DNA from: Helianthus annuus
Taxonomy: Eukaryota; Streptophyta; Magnoliopsida; Asterales; Asteraceae
DNA length: 64,000 bases
Direction of reading: 5' to 3'
Assembly: GCF_002127325.2 (NCBI RefSeq)
Contig: NC_035445.2
Coordinates: 86,267,912-86,331,911, forward strand
In this document: piece by piece, positions 32,090 through 45,284 of the stretch
Layout of the letters: each line of letters begins with the position of its first letter
Position numbering within the stretch: the first letter of the stretch is position 1
Made by a program: the position numbers and the translations under genes
The notes under the pieces: model-generated
What the model was told of the DNA's origin: nothing
Database searches by the model: none
The model's input: only the letters and a program-made list of their open reading frames with translations

Positions 32090-34709
32090 TTCCCTTGATT
32101 TCGAAGCTGGTTTCATTGATGAGGTGTAACAATCCTTAGCCTCCTGCTGATCACTATCAATCTTGATTATTCCCCAAGGGCTAGGGAGCTTTACACATTG
32201 ATGGTAGGTGGATGGGACTGCCTTCATATCGTGTATCCAGGGCCTGCCAAGGATAATATTACAACAAGATAAATAGTCAATAACACAAAATTTCTGATAA
32301 TTATGTAATCCTTCCACGTAAATTGGGAGTTTGATGTCCCCCAGAGTTTTCTTAGTTTCTCCACTGAATCCCACAAGTACGGAGGATCTTGGTGTGATGT
32401 CTGATTCTGGGATACCCATCTTCTTTAGAACATCAAGCTGGATAATGTTTACTGAGCTTCCTCCGTCGATAAGGATCCTGCGGACAAAATGGTTAGAAAT
32501 AAATAGAGTAATAACTAAACTATCATGATGAGGATCCTGGATGTTAATGCGGTCATCCTCATCAAATGTTATCGTATTTCCTTCCGAGATACTTGATGTT
32601 CGGATAGGTTTGTCTCCATTATCCATTTTTGCTTCCTTTGCATGCCTTTTAGCCGCTGAGAAGGATGTACCACAGATGTCTGATCCTCCGGAAATAAAGT
32701 TGATCACTTGTGCATTCGCCGGAGGGGCTGGAGCCTTTTCAGGGATCCTTTCAGGATCCTGAGTCCTTTGCTTTTTTTCTTCCCAACAACTCTTTTAGAT
32801 GCCCCTTGCTTAGCAGATATCCAATTTCCTTTCTTAATGCGATGCACTCTTCAGTTAGATGCCCGAAATCCTCGTGGTATGCACACCACTTTGACTTGTC
32901 TTTAGTCCCGGATGGTTTATCATTCTTTCTGGGCCACCTGGCTTTTTCTCCTAGATTCTGCATTGCAAGAATTAGTTCATGATTGTCAACAGAAAAACAA
33001 TATTCAGAAATCGGAGGATAATCCTCATCATCCTCTTCTTGGTCAACAGCATGCACGTTCTGGTTGTCATTTCTATGGTAGGATTTGAATTTATTGGTCT
33101 TGAAGGAGGATCCTTGCTTCTCCTGTTTTGAGGATCCTACTTGTCTCTCCTGGATCCTCTTGTCATCCTCTAGCCGGATGAACCTGAGTGCCCGAGTTCT
33201 TACTTCATCTAGGTTCCTGCACGGTGTCATAACAAGATCATCATAGAACAATGAATCCTTAAGTAGTCCCATTTTGAAGGCCTCAACAGTCGTGGCCATA
33301 TCCAAGTTGGGAATGTCCAAGGATTCTTTACTGAATTTAGTTATATAATCCCTTAATGATTCATTATGACTTTGAGTTACCCTGTATAAATCACTAGTTA
33401 ATCTTTCAAATTTTCTACTACAAGAGAATTGATTATTGAATAAATTAACTAAATTAGCAAATGAAGTGATAGAGTAAGGGGGAAGACTTAGCAGCCATTT
33501 AAGAGCTGATCCAGTAAGAGTGGATCCAAATCCTTTACATAGGCATGCTTCCTTTAACTTTTCTGGGATTGGATTGATCTCCATCCTCTCCCTGTATTGT
33601 GCTATGTGCTCCTCAGGATCCGTTGTACCATCATACAGCTTCATAGTAGGGATACGGAACCTTTTGGGTACCTCTGCATCACAAATTGGTGGTGCAAAAC
33701 GAGATACCTTATGGCTTCCATCTGCAATCTCCGGGATAGGCTTGACTACCCCTGGAACACTTGAGATCATATCCTTCAGCTTCTGCAACTCCCTGGCCAT
33801 AGCATGATTGATACCTGTATCCTGCACGAATCCATGGTTAGTGGTAAGATAATTATTTAAGGTGTTACCTCCCATTGGGTTCAGGTTAGGAATACTGGGT
33901 GTGAATCCATATGGCTGGGATTCTGGGATGATGGAGGGACCAGTGGAGGCAATGGTCTGCATTGGAATGAAATCCCCTTGATGGACATCTAGATTTCCTG
34001 TTTGCAAACTCTTTAGGGATCCTGGCATCTGGGAGGATCCTGGTATCTGAGACGATTCCGGAACAAAGGAGGATCCTTGAACCTGGGATGATCCTGGAAC
34101 AAAGAAGGATCCTTGAACCTGGGATGATCCTGGAACAAAGGAGGACCCTTGAACCTGGGATGATCCTGGAACAAAGTAGGATCCTTGAAACTGCTGTGCT
34201 CCTGGATAGGCTCCTGAATTCACGAAGGATCCCATATGCTGAGGATAGGATCCTGCCGGCTGAAAATGTGAGCCCGATGCCTGAGTCATTATTGCCGATC
34301 CGAGGTGCAATCCTTTTGATCCTCCCACAATTTGAACGTCTGGGACTCCTGATGGCTGAGAAGTGATCATCGGAGTATCAAAACTTAAAGATTTGGGCAT
34401 CAGTGGGGAATGATCCTCTGCCGCTTTCTTTTGTCTTTTGAGATCTCCGATTTCCCTGAGGATCCTGTCATTAGTTTCATCCTGCTGCTGCATACGATCC
34501 TTCATCTGCAAAATCAAAGTAAATACATCACTAGTACTGGGAGCAGAAGAATTCATAGCAGAAGAAGATGGAGGTTTAGAGAAAGTAGGAGTTGGTCTCT
34601 TCTCAGCATTTTTTTGAGATCCTGCCGGTGGTGGAGGCAAAGGCAGAGTGTTCTGAGACGAGGTGACTGCAGACATCGCCGTAGATGTATTCTTCAATGA
34701 TGAAGCCAT
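32084..34709 (-). pseudogene. gag-pro: Gag-protease of E, frameshift in a homopolymer
   Basis: The ATG is at 34709-34707. Gag is open to about 32778, where a run of seven T (six in D) adds one base and shifts the frame after GRKK. The correct frame resumes and runs through the protease (LIDGGSS) to the UAG. E carries one more PGSSQVQGSS repeat unit (33 bp) than A, B and D. Confidence 0.92.
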
Positions 34710-34765
34710 GTAATTCTTTGAAATGATTTCGAACAGAAAGTTTTCTTATGAATGAAGCACCAATT

Positions 34766-34783
34766 GCCCCACGGTGGGCGCCA
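34766..34783 (-). other. Primer-binding site of E (tRNA-Lys)
   Basis: Same 18-base site on the minus strand. Confidence 0.85.
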
Positions 34784-34786
34784 AAC

Positions 34787-35505
34787 TGTTTTGGTCAAAA
34801 ATCACACAAGGATAATGCAACCAAACTCTAAGTAAACGGGGAATGATGCTTGGTTTGTTGAAAAAGTAAAGGATCACTGTAGTGAGAAATATGCAAGTGA
34901 CACAAGGATTTATACGAGGAAAAAGCCCTTGATCAATGAATGATCTCCGGCATAAAAAACCTCGGGTGATGGCAACTACCGATCACCAAACTTCAATATA
35001 ACAAAAAATGGTTACAACTTCGGATGATAATGAGCTGAGTACAAGGATCACTATAGTATCGAGTGTCTAAGCGTGTGAGAAATGTGTTGTGTGTCTTCCG
35101 AATGGGGAAGAGTGTTATATATACAAGTGTGAGTCACCTATTTTAGGTAAATAGACTAACAATCAGCTCATTACCCCTTTAGAAATAAAAGTAAATCTAG
35201 CCTAAATTATCGCCCTTAAATCATGCCGAGTTTCCATATCCTCTACAACGTTCATCTCTGATTAAGCATATGCCAAAGTTGTAAAGACGCGTCCCTTGTT
35301 TGCGATGCTAAGAGCGGATCCTGCTAGACATTCCTGCAAGATAACATTAAATTCAATGAAAACAACTGTTAGCATGAGGATCCCTATGATGGTCCGTGAT
35401 CCTGATCCTGGAACTCTGCTGAGGATCACTATCTGCCAAAGAAACAAGGATCACTGGTTAGGATCACATGTAAGGATCATGTGTTATAAAAATCCAGCCC
35501 TAACA
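34787..35505 (-). repeat. 5' LTR of element E
   Basis: 719 bp, TGTTAGGG...ACCAAAACA on the minus strand; the right edge of the nested block. Confidence 0.9.
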
Positions 35506-36200
35506 ACCACCACCACCCACATTTCTTTCTCCATGCTTGCTCCACCCGACCACCCGTCGGCCACCAACGATGTCTACTGGTAGTGAAGAAACACGAGTCT
35601 AACCCTTCAACTAGGACCTGTTTAACTTCAGACACATAATGCGATTTACAGGTTTTTCAGATGGTAAAATCTGCGTTTCAGATGAGACAGACAATGGTTC
35701 AGATCTATGGGTCGCAGGAAGACGTAGAGAAAGAGAATCATGGTTTGTTATCAGATGCGTTCATACAGTTCAGATATAGTGGTTAGAAGCATTTCGTTTT
35801 TCCGACAAGAAAGAAAGAGAAACAAGGTGGTTACAGTAGTGGTAGTTGCCGGAGCTTGTGGCAGTGTCAGAATCAATTAAGAAACAAAGAAAGATGAAGA
35901 TGGGGACAAAGTTGGTGCTTGCCTCGTTTCTCAAATATATTAAGTAGCCGATGATGATGACGGTGGCTGAGGATGGGGATGGTGACGAACGATGTTGGTG
36001 ACAGTGGCGATGTTAGTTAGGTGGTGGGTTACCGGAGTTTAGTGGTACAACGGTGGCAATGGTGTGGTGGTTGTGGCATGGAGAGAAAGATAAATCTTGT
36101 ATTTATTAAACCGAACAACATAACGAAGTTAGCTGGACAAAATAAAACTTGGTTTACCCAAGCTGGCTTATCATAAAACACACTTTGTAGAGAAACCTCA
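35506..36200. other. Unassigned DNA between element E and the microsatellite
   Basis: No convincing gene, RNA gene or element end was seen. Several GGTGG-like triplet stretches occur near 35900-36080. Confidence 0.4.

Positions 36201-36290
<90 letters not shown>
36201..36290. repeat. Compound microsatellite (CA)n(TA)n(GA)n
   Basis: About 15 CA, 20 TA and 9 GA units in direct succession. A reading frame across it is meaningless. Confidence 0.95.
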
Positions 36291-36298
36291 CTCGTTGT

Positions 36299-37131
36299 CA
36301 GAGCCATCTCCAAAAATCTTCGAAAATATGTAGGCCTTGTGCGAAGATATAATACGGGCCCCTAAAATATAAACGTCTTTAAAAGAATATACAAAAATTT
36401 TTTAAATATATGAAAATGAATTAAAAATTTGTGGAATCACCCGTATGTTGCGGCGGTCTGCTTTTTTTTACATGGAAACATAGATAAAAAGAACATCAGA
36501 TGTGCTTTTGGACAATCAAACGTAGAAAGAAAACACGTTGTAGGAGTAAATTAAGAAAATGTGGAATAGTTACGTCGTAACTTGAAAAATTGTTATTTAT
36601 GATCATGTAAAACCATCGTAACCTATCCAAATTTATTTAGAAAATACACAGAGTTGAAAGAGAAAAAAAATAAAATAAGACTTTTCATAAAAAAGAAAAA
36701 AAAACAAAATAAGATTTTTTCATAAAAAAATGAAACACACAAAACTTACTGTAGATTGAATAATATAATAAAAAATTAACATAGATAAGCATTTTTAAAC
36801 TAGATTTGAGAAATAACAACGATTCGCACTTTGATTTAATGTAACACAAAATTAGTCAATTAATGTCATTTGCATTTAATGCATAGGTTACAAAAATAAA
36901 GAAAAAAATCAACTAAAAATAAAGCTATCAAGATTAGTATCAAAGACCTATTTGCTAATAAAGTGACATGGAAACCACCAGACGACAGACCTCATTTTGT
37001 CATTTTCCAATTAAGTACTTATGTATTGTAAGTTCCACAACGTCAATTTATTAAAAAATAATTTTTTAGGCCACCGGAGGGTTTAGGCCTTGAGCCGTCG
37101 CCCACCTCACACCCCCTCTGGGCCGCCCCTG
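36299..37131. mobile_element. Non-autonomous hAT-like element
   Basis: It begins CAGAGCCATCTCC and ends GGGCCGCCCCTG, so both ends read CAG inward. The flanks are ctcgttgt (36291-36298) and ctcgttgc (37132-37139), an 8-bp duplication with one mismatch, as hAT elements make. GGGCCCC and GTGCGAA blocks near the ends are common in plant hAT derivatives. The inside is AT-rich with no transposase. Confidence 0.6.
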
Positions 37132-37301
37132 CTCGTTGCATCATCCACATCAACAGAAACTAACAGGTCTAAAAAGTTGTTAGCGAAAGAAAATATAAAT
37201 TTCCTAAGTATGGATTAACGTCCCAATGGGGAAAAATTTGGATTATCCAAATCCAATCCCCTTAATTTGAATTCAATAGGTTGTTAATTTCTAATCCCAC
37301 A

Positions 37302-39296
37302 TGTAACACCCCGAAAATAATTAAAAATTTAATATGAATAATTTACCTAAATGGTAGTTATTATAAGCATGCAACTAGGATAATTTAACCTAGTTAACAT
37401 GTGCAATTAAAACATTAATGAAATTCCATGTAAAAGCCCTTTATAGATAAAATGACAAACTTGAGGGGCCAAAAGGGAAAAACTGAAAGTTAGGTTTTAT
37501 AATAAAAATAAAACACCACACACACACTGTGTGTGTGTGCGCGCGCATCGACCAGAGGAAAAGAACAAGGGATAAACCCTTGTTCAATCTTGAAGAAAAC
37601 CAAATTGAAGAACAATTCGGGCCTTTGATTCGTGCATGAACCCCATTTATTGATCACCTAGACTAAAGGATCATAAGGTATGTCAAAAATTCATGTTTGG
37701 TGATGTTATGAAAATTGATGAAGTTCATGATATTGCACTTCTTGCATGAATTGTAGAAATAGTGAAATATGAGATGTTTACATGTCTAGGAACAAACCCT
37801 TGATGAAAAATTAGTGATGGAATACTATGATTTAAGTGTTTGAATGATTAACAATGCTTATGTAAGTGGGGTTTGGTAAATATGTTGTGAATTATGGTAG
37901 TGAAATTAATGTATTTGATGTTAATATAGTGAGCTTTAGATGTTAATTGAACATACTAGTCATAAACATGGGTAATTGTTGAAGTAAAGACTTGATAAAT
38001 TTAGTGTAAAAATCCATGCCAACAAGGTGTTTGATATAATGCCTAAGTGAATATGGATTGTTGAAAAGTATGGAAAAATCGTAACATGAATCTTGTAATT
38101 GAATATTTACAAGTTTGTGAATAATAAATTGTACTATGGGTTCTAAATTATTAATCAGATTGAACTCTACAGACAATTTGGGTGAAGCATCGAGTGGTCA
38201 AACCGAGGTGGACGCATGCTCGAAAGGAAAGGCTTAAGGTACGTGACTATACGTTTCATAGTTATTCCTTGTTTAAATAGTGTGATTTGTTTGATAATAT
38301 AGTTGAGAAAGTGATATCCATGAAGTTCGGTTTGTTCATAAGTGATGGATTTCACACGAACAAACCAAATGGTCAAATAAAGAATGCATAAAGTTTGGTT
38401 TTTCATAAGTGATGGATTCCACACGAACAAACCAAACGGGTCAAATGAGTGTAAACCGGGTAACGGGAACGCGAACACGAAGTGATGAACCCGGTAATCG
38501 GTCGTAGTCGAAAGGATGTGATTCCTTTATATGAACTTGGATAGATTGAGTTTTATTACTAGAATGTCAAATGGGTCGAATAAGTGTGAACGCAAACCAG
38601 GTAACGGGAGCGTGAAACACAAGATTAACAAGCCCGGTTAATGGGTTGTAGTTGTAGGGGAATAATCCTACGAAAAGAATGTGGACGATTTAAGTTTTAA
38701 TACTTAAATGTCGAAACAGGTCAAACGGATAAGGTATCAATAACAAAATATGGCATTGTGACGCCATGGTTATTTATAAGAAGAGTCAACCATGAATTAG
38801 ACTAAGGTTGGAAAATAAATGAAAAACGTATTGAGAAACGGAAGACTTGAGTTAAATAACTTAAAATCTCAAACGGGTCAATTTCAGAGTAGAATACGCT
38901 GACCCCATTAAAATACGTTGGTCCCGAACACTTTTACGCTGTTGTACTCTGCATACGTTGAAAGAATTGTATAAATACGCTGACCCAAAGTAAATTGTTT
39001 TGTTTTCTTATGATTAACGTTTTCGTCCAAATGTTTTCATTTTACTAATCGTTTGGATGAGATCGTATGTTAGGTAAGTACGAAGTCAGGAATCCTCGGA
39101 TGATGGTCAAGCTCCATGAAGAACTGAACACAATCTAAGATCAAGCTTCCGCATTTTATTTAATCATTTTAAGTAATTAAACATCAATATCATGTAGTAA
39201 TATTTTTGGATACTTGTGAAGTTTTAATTAGATCATTAGCACGTATGGTCATATAATTGCATTATGAATATTATGTTATTTAAAATGGGTGTATCA
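37302..39296 (+). mobile_element. Possible solo LTR (TGTAACACCCCG type)
   Basis: It starts TGTAACACCC and ends GGGTGTATCA, imperfect inverted ends typical of a widespread plant gypsy LTR class. The flanks ccaca (37297) and ccgca (39297) would be a decayed 5-bp duplication. No internal coding region is present. Imperfect repeats lie near 38330-38650. Confidence 0.5.
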
Positions 39297-39743
39297 CCGC
39301 ATCTTATCTTCTAGATATTTCTATCTTGACTCTTTGAATCTTTGATCACATAATTGCATTAACTGCCCATGGGTGATGGCCCCCCATGAGTACATGAGAT
39401 ACACATGGTTTGGTTTACGTTATATTATTTATTTATATATTATTATATATCCCAAATGTGATCTAATTAATGATCACCTTCGCCTCTTTTCTTTGCTTTC
39501 TTTCTTGATATATCTACTGTTTTTGGATCATCTTCTCCATGTTCTTTGATGTTTTACAGGTATAGTTTCCATCTATCATAACTCTTATGCAAACCTTTAT
39601 TCTTTTAGTTACACCCATAACTTAGTTAACAGAAAACAAAACAAAAATAGTATTTACTCTAGGTTGAGGGTTAAAACCTTGTCTCTTGCTCTTCTTTTTA
39701 GTTTTTTTTAAGCTTATTTTGAGTTAATTTTTTTTTTTCAGGG
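39297..39743 (+). other. Upstream region of the hydrolase gene with a possible 5' UTR intron
   Basis: TATA-like AT runs lie near 39425-39450. The ATG at 39744 stands two bases behind a strong acceptor (T-run then cag), and a possible donor (acag-gtatag) is at 39560. This suggests an untranslated first exon. Confidence 0.4.
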
Positions 39744-42700
39744 ATGTTGAAGATATTACTAGTCGTCTTCTTATCGGCGTTCTCTTCATGGGTGTATCAA
39801 ACAGCTGTTCCTCCACCGCCTAAGAAGCTTGGATCTCCAGATGGACCTCCTATTACATCTCCAAGGATAAAGCTACGTGACGGACGACATATCTCGTATA
39901 TCGAATCCGGTGTTCCAAAAGATGTAGCTAAATCTAGAATAATTTACATGCATTGCTTTGGTTGTAGCAAGTACCTTAATCCCTTTGCCTCAGCCTCACC
40001 GGTATGAATTAATATTCCTTAACTAATTAGCTTCCTACAGGACTGCAAACGAACCAAACGTTCAGCGAACAGTTCGTGAATCATGGAAGTTCGTTTGTGT
40101 TCGTTAGTTTATTAAACAAACGAATGCGAACAAGAAATTTCGTTCATTTAGTTAAATTAATAAACAAGAACAGAGATCGCGTTTGTTCATTTATGTTTGT
40201 GAACGTTTGGTAACGTGTTTGTTTGTGTTCGATAGTCATTAGTGTTTTTAGTTGTTATATTTTATATAAATACTTCAAAATTCCGAAATAAAATATTTAA
40301 TAAGTGTCGTTGTATTATATATTCTGTTTATGTACGCTTGTTTGTTTTCATTTTGTTCATGATCAACATTAGTTTGTGCTCATTTGTGTTTATCAACGTT
40401 CGTTTTTGTTTGTTGCCTAAAATTAACAAACAAACACAAACGAACACGAACAAGTTCATTTCCTCAATTAACAAACGAACACAAAATCTCGTACGGTAAG
40501 TGTTCATAAACAGTTCGTGAACACATATATTTCTTAACAAACGAACACGAACAAGGTCTTCTTCGTGTTCGTTTTGTTCATTTGCCGCTCTAGCTTACTA
40601 CATTATTTTTCGCGTCCCTAGACCCTACTCTACGAGTGAGATATTGTTGAGTATGTTTATTTATTCTTTTTAGTGTGCAATCTTATGCTCAAACTTTATT
40701 TTTGCAGGCAGTTGTTGAAGAACTAGGAGTATACATTGTTGCTATAGATCGTCCAGGTTACGGAGAAAGTGATCCTGATCCTAAGCGAACTGTGAAGAGC
40801 TTGGCGCTTGATATTGAGGAGCTCGCGGATCAACTGAACCTTGGACCCAAGTTCTATGTGGCTGGATTCTCTATGGGTGGACAAGTGATATGGTCTTGTC
40901 TCAAGTATATCCCTCACAGGTCTGTTTTCAAATCTTGATATTCTCGTACCAAAAAAATATTTTATTTTGAATACAACTCGGTTCGTTTTCATATTTATGT
41001 GATAAGCAGGCTTGCTGGAGCGGTTCTTATTTCTCCCGTTAATTACTGGTGGCATAACCTACCTTTAAACTTAACAAAGGAAGCATATTCTAGGCAACTT
41101 ATACAGGATCAATGGTCTATGCGTGTGGCTCATTATCTACCATGGTTAACCTATTGGTGGAACACCCAGAAATGGTTTCCTTCCTTTTCTGTTATCGATG
41201 GAAACCCTAGTCATAGTCCCTCAGACATAGAAGTTATAACAAAGGTATTCGGTTCCATGGATCCAGTTCAGGTATATATGATTTCGATGGAAAAAAAAAA
41301 CAGTTACACATACCATCTTTTATGATACTAATTATATACCCTTTTATTTTCTCTATCTAGTTTTACTCAGAGAAACAATAGACCACGATAAACTTTGCAC
41401 CACAATTAACCAAAAGAAACGATTATTAATTGTTCTCTTGTTTTATTTACGCCCTTTTCTAGGTTCACTTGTCACATAGAAAGATAAAAAGAGTCTTCAA
41501 TGCATTCAAAACGTACAAAAGAAAAGAAAAAGAAAAAGAAAAAGAAAAGATAAGATAAGATAACATTATGCTTGTTTTTTCTTTTACTGTTCACATGCTA
41601 CTAAAAAACAAGAGACTATGATTTTAGCTTTACGTACACATTTTCATGCTTGTTATTTCTTTTACATGTCATACCCTACTAAAAAACTGACTTCTTCCGA
41701 AGCAATGTTGAATTTTGTTGCGTACTAGGTTGTTTCTTCCTCTGTATTACGGTGGGAAACCAACTTTTTGGAAAGCAAAAGTAACTAAACTAATTAACAA
41801 TTTGGTTATTAAAAATGATTTATGTTTTAGTTAGAGATTTCTAATACAATAACATAACTATTATAAAACTCAAAACTAAATACATACATATCCGAGATAC
41901 ATATCCGAGTGATGCCATTCATAATCCTAACTTATAAATTGATGATGACTCACATGTTGCTAGGAAAAATCTGATAATGTGGATTAGAATAATTTAGTTA
42001 TATAGTCTAAATAACATTAATAGGATCTCAAATTCTACAAACTCTGTCATTGCCTCCCATTGTTAACCATCATTCGGCCGCTCACACCCCAAAGGAATTA
42101 AGTTGTCAAGACTCTTTAGCGTTAGCACCACTTCCTCCAAACACACAACCACCCAAATGTTGCTTTTTAACATGTAGTATGACGTTTTAAACAACCGGTC
42201 GATTTAAAACAATAACGTTATGAAAATTAATGTCGAAATGTAGATAAACAAAAATAACGTGCACTACTAATACTAATTGAAACTATATACAAAAGATAAA
42301 ACATGAAAAAAATCATAACATCGTAACGGTAATTCGTTTAAAATTTAGAGCGGTAACTCTATTAAAATTCAGGGGTTGTAGTGTAAAGCTGTATAAAAAG
42401 AATAAAAATAACTTTATTAGAATTCATGGGACGCTTGATAAATTTATTAAAATTTAAAATTCATGGGCTAAAAATTTTAGTTGGTAAAAAAACTAATAAA
42501 ATTTTAGGGGGGGGGGGGGGGGGGGTAAAGTGTAAGGATAAAAACATTTGTGGTTAAAATATGAAGAAAAAAGAATAATTGGTGTTGCCGGAACTCTTAC
42601 AAATGCCGCTCAAAAGTCACTAAATTACCTAAATGCCATTAAAACAAAAATTAAATATGTGAGTGTATGGCATATGTGACGTAATTTAATATATTGTATA

Positions 42701-44687
42701 ACATAGAAGGGGAACGTTTATTTGAGAAAAAAATTTAATTGAGAAAAAAAAAGAACAAATGGTAATTTTGTAAAACATTAAATAGTTTTTCACTTATCTT
42801 ATTTATTAGAGTGAATTGCAAGTTTTGTCCTTTATCTTTAGGCCATTTTGCAAGTTTTGTCCTTTATGTTTAAATTTGACGAGTTTTGTCCTTTATGTTT
42901 GAAAATCAAGCACGTTTTACCCTTTGGGGCAAAACGTGCTTGATTTTTAAGGACAAAACGTGCTTGATTTTTTAAACATAAAGGACAAAACGTGCTTGAT
43001 TTTTAAACATAAAGGACAAAACGTGCTTGATTTTTAAGGCCCAAAGGGTAAAACGTGCCTGATTTTTAAACATAAAGGACAAAACTCGTCAAATTTAAAC
43101 ATAAAGGACAAAACTTGCAAAATGACCTAAAGATAAAGGACAAAACTTGCAATTCACTCTATTTATTATCATCTTTGACTAATTAATTAGTCATAAAGAC
43201 TATCATCCTCCACACTAACTTTTTTTGCCTACACACATCAAAAGTTATCCTACATATTTCGAAATTTAACCTACACGTTGAAATTTATCTTACACAACTC
43301 GTAATTTATCATATACACCTCGTAATTTATCTTAAACTTTAAATTATTTTATTTTATTTCTTTGAAAAAATATATATTTTGAAGATAAGTTACAAAAAAA
43401 ATTAATGTAGTTAGCTATTAAAAATGTAGACTACAAATTAATGATCTATGTAGATTTACCAATGTACCCTTACAGTAACATTAAATACTTATATTAAATG
43501 AAGTAAAATAAAAAATTCTTATTGGTTGAAATTTCTTCTTTTTTCTTTTTATAAATTTTTTTTTTCTCATTTGAACTCTCCACTATATAAATGATATCTT
43601 TAAAAGTGAAATTGATAAAGCTTAGTGGTAAAATAAAAAAAGAAAAAAAAAGTATAAAAAAGCTCTTGTAGCTAAGGGTGAGAGGGGCACTCCCCTAAGA
43701 GGGGAGTCCCCTCTCTTACGCATAACCAATCCTCGTGTGCCACGTCAACTCCCCTCTTAAACTCCCCTCACACCCTCAATTTGATGGCGGCACTCCCCTC
43801 TTAATCCCCCTTGTTTTTTTATTCAAAAACAAAAAAAAAGGAAAAGGTTTTGATTGGTTGAAAATCAGGCTGGCCCACCATCTCCCCCTCTCCTTCATCG
43901 GTGACTTCTCCCTGCTGCCACTCACCGAATTGGGTCACCGCAGGGATGGCGGCGGTGTTCCCGCTCGGGGAATAGGGTCACCGAAATGCCTCCCCGCTGG
44001 TGCCCCGGACCCCCTAAGAAGATGTTCTTTAATATATAATATAATATAATATAATATAATGTGTCGGAAATAGGAAGGTTTTCTAGTAATGTTATGAATT
44101 GAAGTAATATTTCAATTGAAGTAATATTTCAATTACTGTATTTATTTTTCATTACATGCAAAGTGTATGTTCAGTCATGTGTGCCTACATAGGTACACGT
44201 TCTTTTTAGATTTAACATTGTGCTTATAACTACGATAACCACATAGATAAAATACCTGTATCATGCATTGTTCATTGAATATAATAGAGAAAGTTAGTAT
44301 TAGTTACATACTTAACATTCAAAGCAGAATGTACATATATAACATTATTTGCTTATGCTACTATTTTCTTTTTCATGTTTTAAGGTTCAACTAATGCTAT
44401 CACAACCAAGACTACAAGGAGAATTCGAGTCCTTGCATCGTGACTTAAATATTGGATTCGGAAAGTGGGACTTTGATCCACTTGATCTCAAAAACCCATT
44501 TCCAAACAACGATGGCTCCGTTCATTTGTGGATGGGTGATGAAGATTTGATTGTTCCAGTGACGCTACAACGGTATATAGCCCAAGAACTTGAATGGATT
44601 AAGTATCATGAGGTGAGTGGTGGTGGACACTTGTTTGCTTTTGCGGATGGTATGAGCGATACTATTTTAGAAAGCTTGTTAACATAA
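39744..44687 (+). CDS. Alpha/beta hydrolase superfamily protein (344 aa, four exons)
   Basis: The exons are 39744-40001, 40708-40919, 41010-41271 and 44385-44687, all with GT-AG introns and exact phase (1035 nt). Residues 3-20 form a hydrophobic signal or anchor, followed by a Pro-rich stretch, so it may enter the secretory pathway or sit on a membrane. The fold is clear: RPGYGESDPDP, the nucleophile elbow GFSMGG (serine), GDEDLIVP (acid) and GGGHLFAF (histidine), a full Ser-Asp-His triad. It resembles a plant-wide family of hydrolases of unknown substrate. Intron 1 (706 bp) and intron 3 (3.1 kb) contain transposon insertions. A LINE stands about 150 bp behind the stop, probably in or next to the 3' UTR. 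No lesion is seen, so the gene looks functional. Confidence 0.88.
40039..40590. mobile_element. Foldback, Mutator-like element in intron 1
   Basis: The two halves are inverted, diverged arrays of GAACACAAACGAA-like words. The ends read GGACTGCAAACGAAC and, inverted, GAGCGGCAAATGAAC. The flanks tagcttcctac (40028-40038) and tagcttactac (40591-40601) look like an 11-bp duplication with one mismatch. Confidence 0.5.
41272..42506. other. First part of hydrolase intron 3
   Basis: AT-rich with an AAAAG/GATAA low-complexity run near 41515-41565. No gene or clear element was found. Confidence 0.5.
42507..42527 (+). repeat. Homopolymeric G tract
   Basis: About 21 consecutive G in intron 3; the exact length is prone to sequencing error. 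Confidence 0.9.
42809..43159. mobile_element. Foldback Mutator-like MITE in intron 3
   Basis: A 351-bp near-perfect palindrome. Both ends read GAGTGAATTGCAAGTTTTGT inward, and the arms repeat AAAGGACAAAAC. A perfect 9-bp duplication tatttatta flanks it (42800-42808, 43160-43168), as Mutator-like elements make. RNA from this intron would fold into a long hairpin. Confidence 0.75.
43661..44030. mobile_element. Possible MITE with diverged inverted ends, GC-rich
   Basis: The left end AGCTCTTGTAGCTAAGGG and the inverted right end AAGAACATCTTCTTAGGGG are similar. The inside is rich in ACTCCCCTC and is unlike the AT-rich intron around it. No clear target duplication was found. Confidence 0.35.
44031..44060. 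repeat. Short (ATAAT)n repeat
   Basis: Five or so ATAAT units at the right edge of the GC-rich insert. Confidence 0.8.
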
Positions 44688-44838
44688 ATGATTAGCTTCG
44701 CTATGTTAACTTCGTAATGAAAATCAGTTGTCTTTCTATAATGTGTTATTGAAACTCGAGTCTTTTAATTTGAAAGGTGATACGAAGACTTCATCCTTTG
44801 GCAGGGGTAGCTTGATTGTGTCAAGAAAATAAGCCATA

Positions 44839-44853
44839 CCTAAATTTTCTTGA
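44839..44853 (+). repeat. Target-site duplication of the LINE (left copy)
   Basis: CCTAAATTTTCTTGA occurs here and directly behind the A tail at 50739-50753, a perfect 15-bp match. Confidence 0.95.
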
Positions 44854-45284
44854 AGGGAGGTCACCGTTGTCTTGTTGACAATGTTCTTTTCTCGTACTTA
44901 CTATCTCTTTAAGTAATTAGGGGTGCACCGTTGCTTTCTAATAAACTTTTTCTCTCCCTCTTCGTCTCCCCCTGATCGCCGACGGCTCGACGAGGGCGGT
45001 AAGCCGGTTTAGAGTGCGAGGTCACCTTCCTGTGGTTCGACCCTTCATCCTAAACCGTTATTCTGTTTACTGGCTCTCCATTCGCCGGTTGGGATCGGGT
45101 TTCGTTTGGTCTGTGTTTCTTTCCCTCGACGCTGTTCGGAGACTTTGGCCGGTCCTGTACAGGTTGGCTTAGCGGGTCTGATATCGATCGCGAGTCCCTT
45201 GTTCCCTTGCTTGATCGTTTCGAATCCCGTTAACACTCCCTTGTGTTGGTTGCTGGTCGGAGTTCTCACTGGTGCTCCGGTCTA

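Larger units (their letters stand above)
31752..35505 (-). mobile_element. 5' part of Tat-type retrotransposon E, outermost shell
   Basis: LTR, primer site, gag-pro, UAG and the first 100 or so codons of pol are present; D interrupts the rest, which must lie left of the window. To the right begins non-element DNA (accac, 35506-35510, would be its target duplication). Confidence 0.88.

Noticed and set aside
36029..36313. Reading frame rich in Tyr-Ile and Cys-Val
   Set aside because: It is the translation of the compound microsatellite.
40242..40540. Reading frames of 70-85 aa in hydrolase intron 1
   Set aside because: They come from the inverted GAACACAAACGAA repeats of a foldback element.
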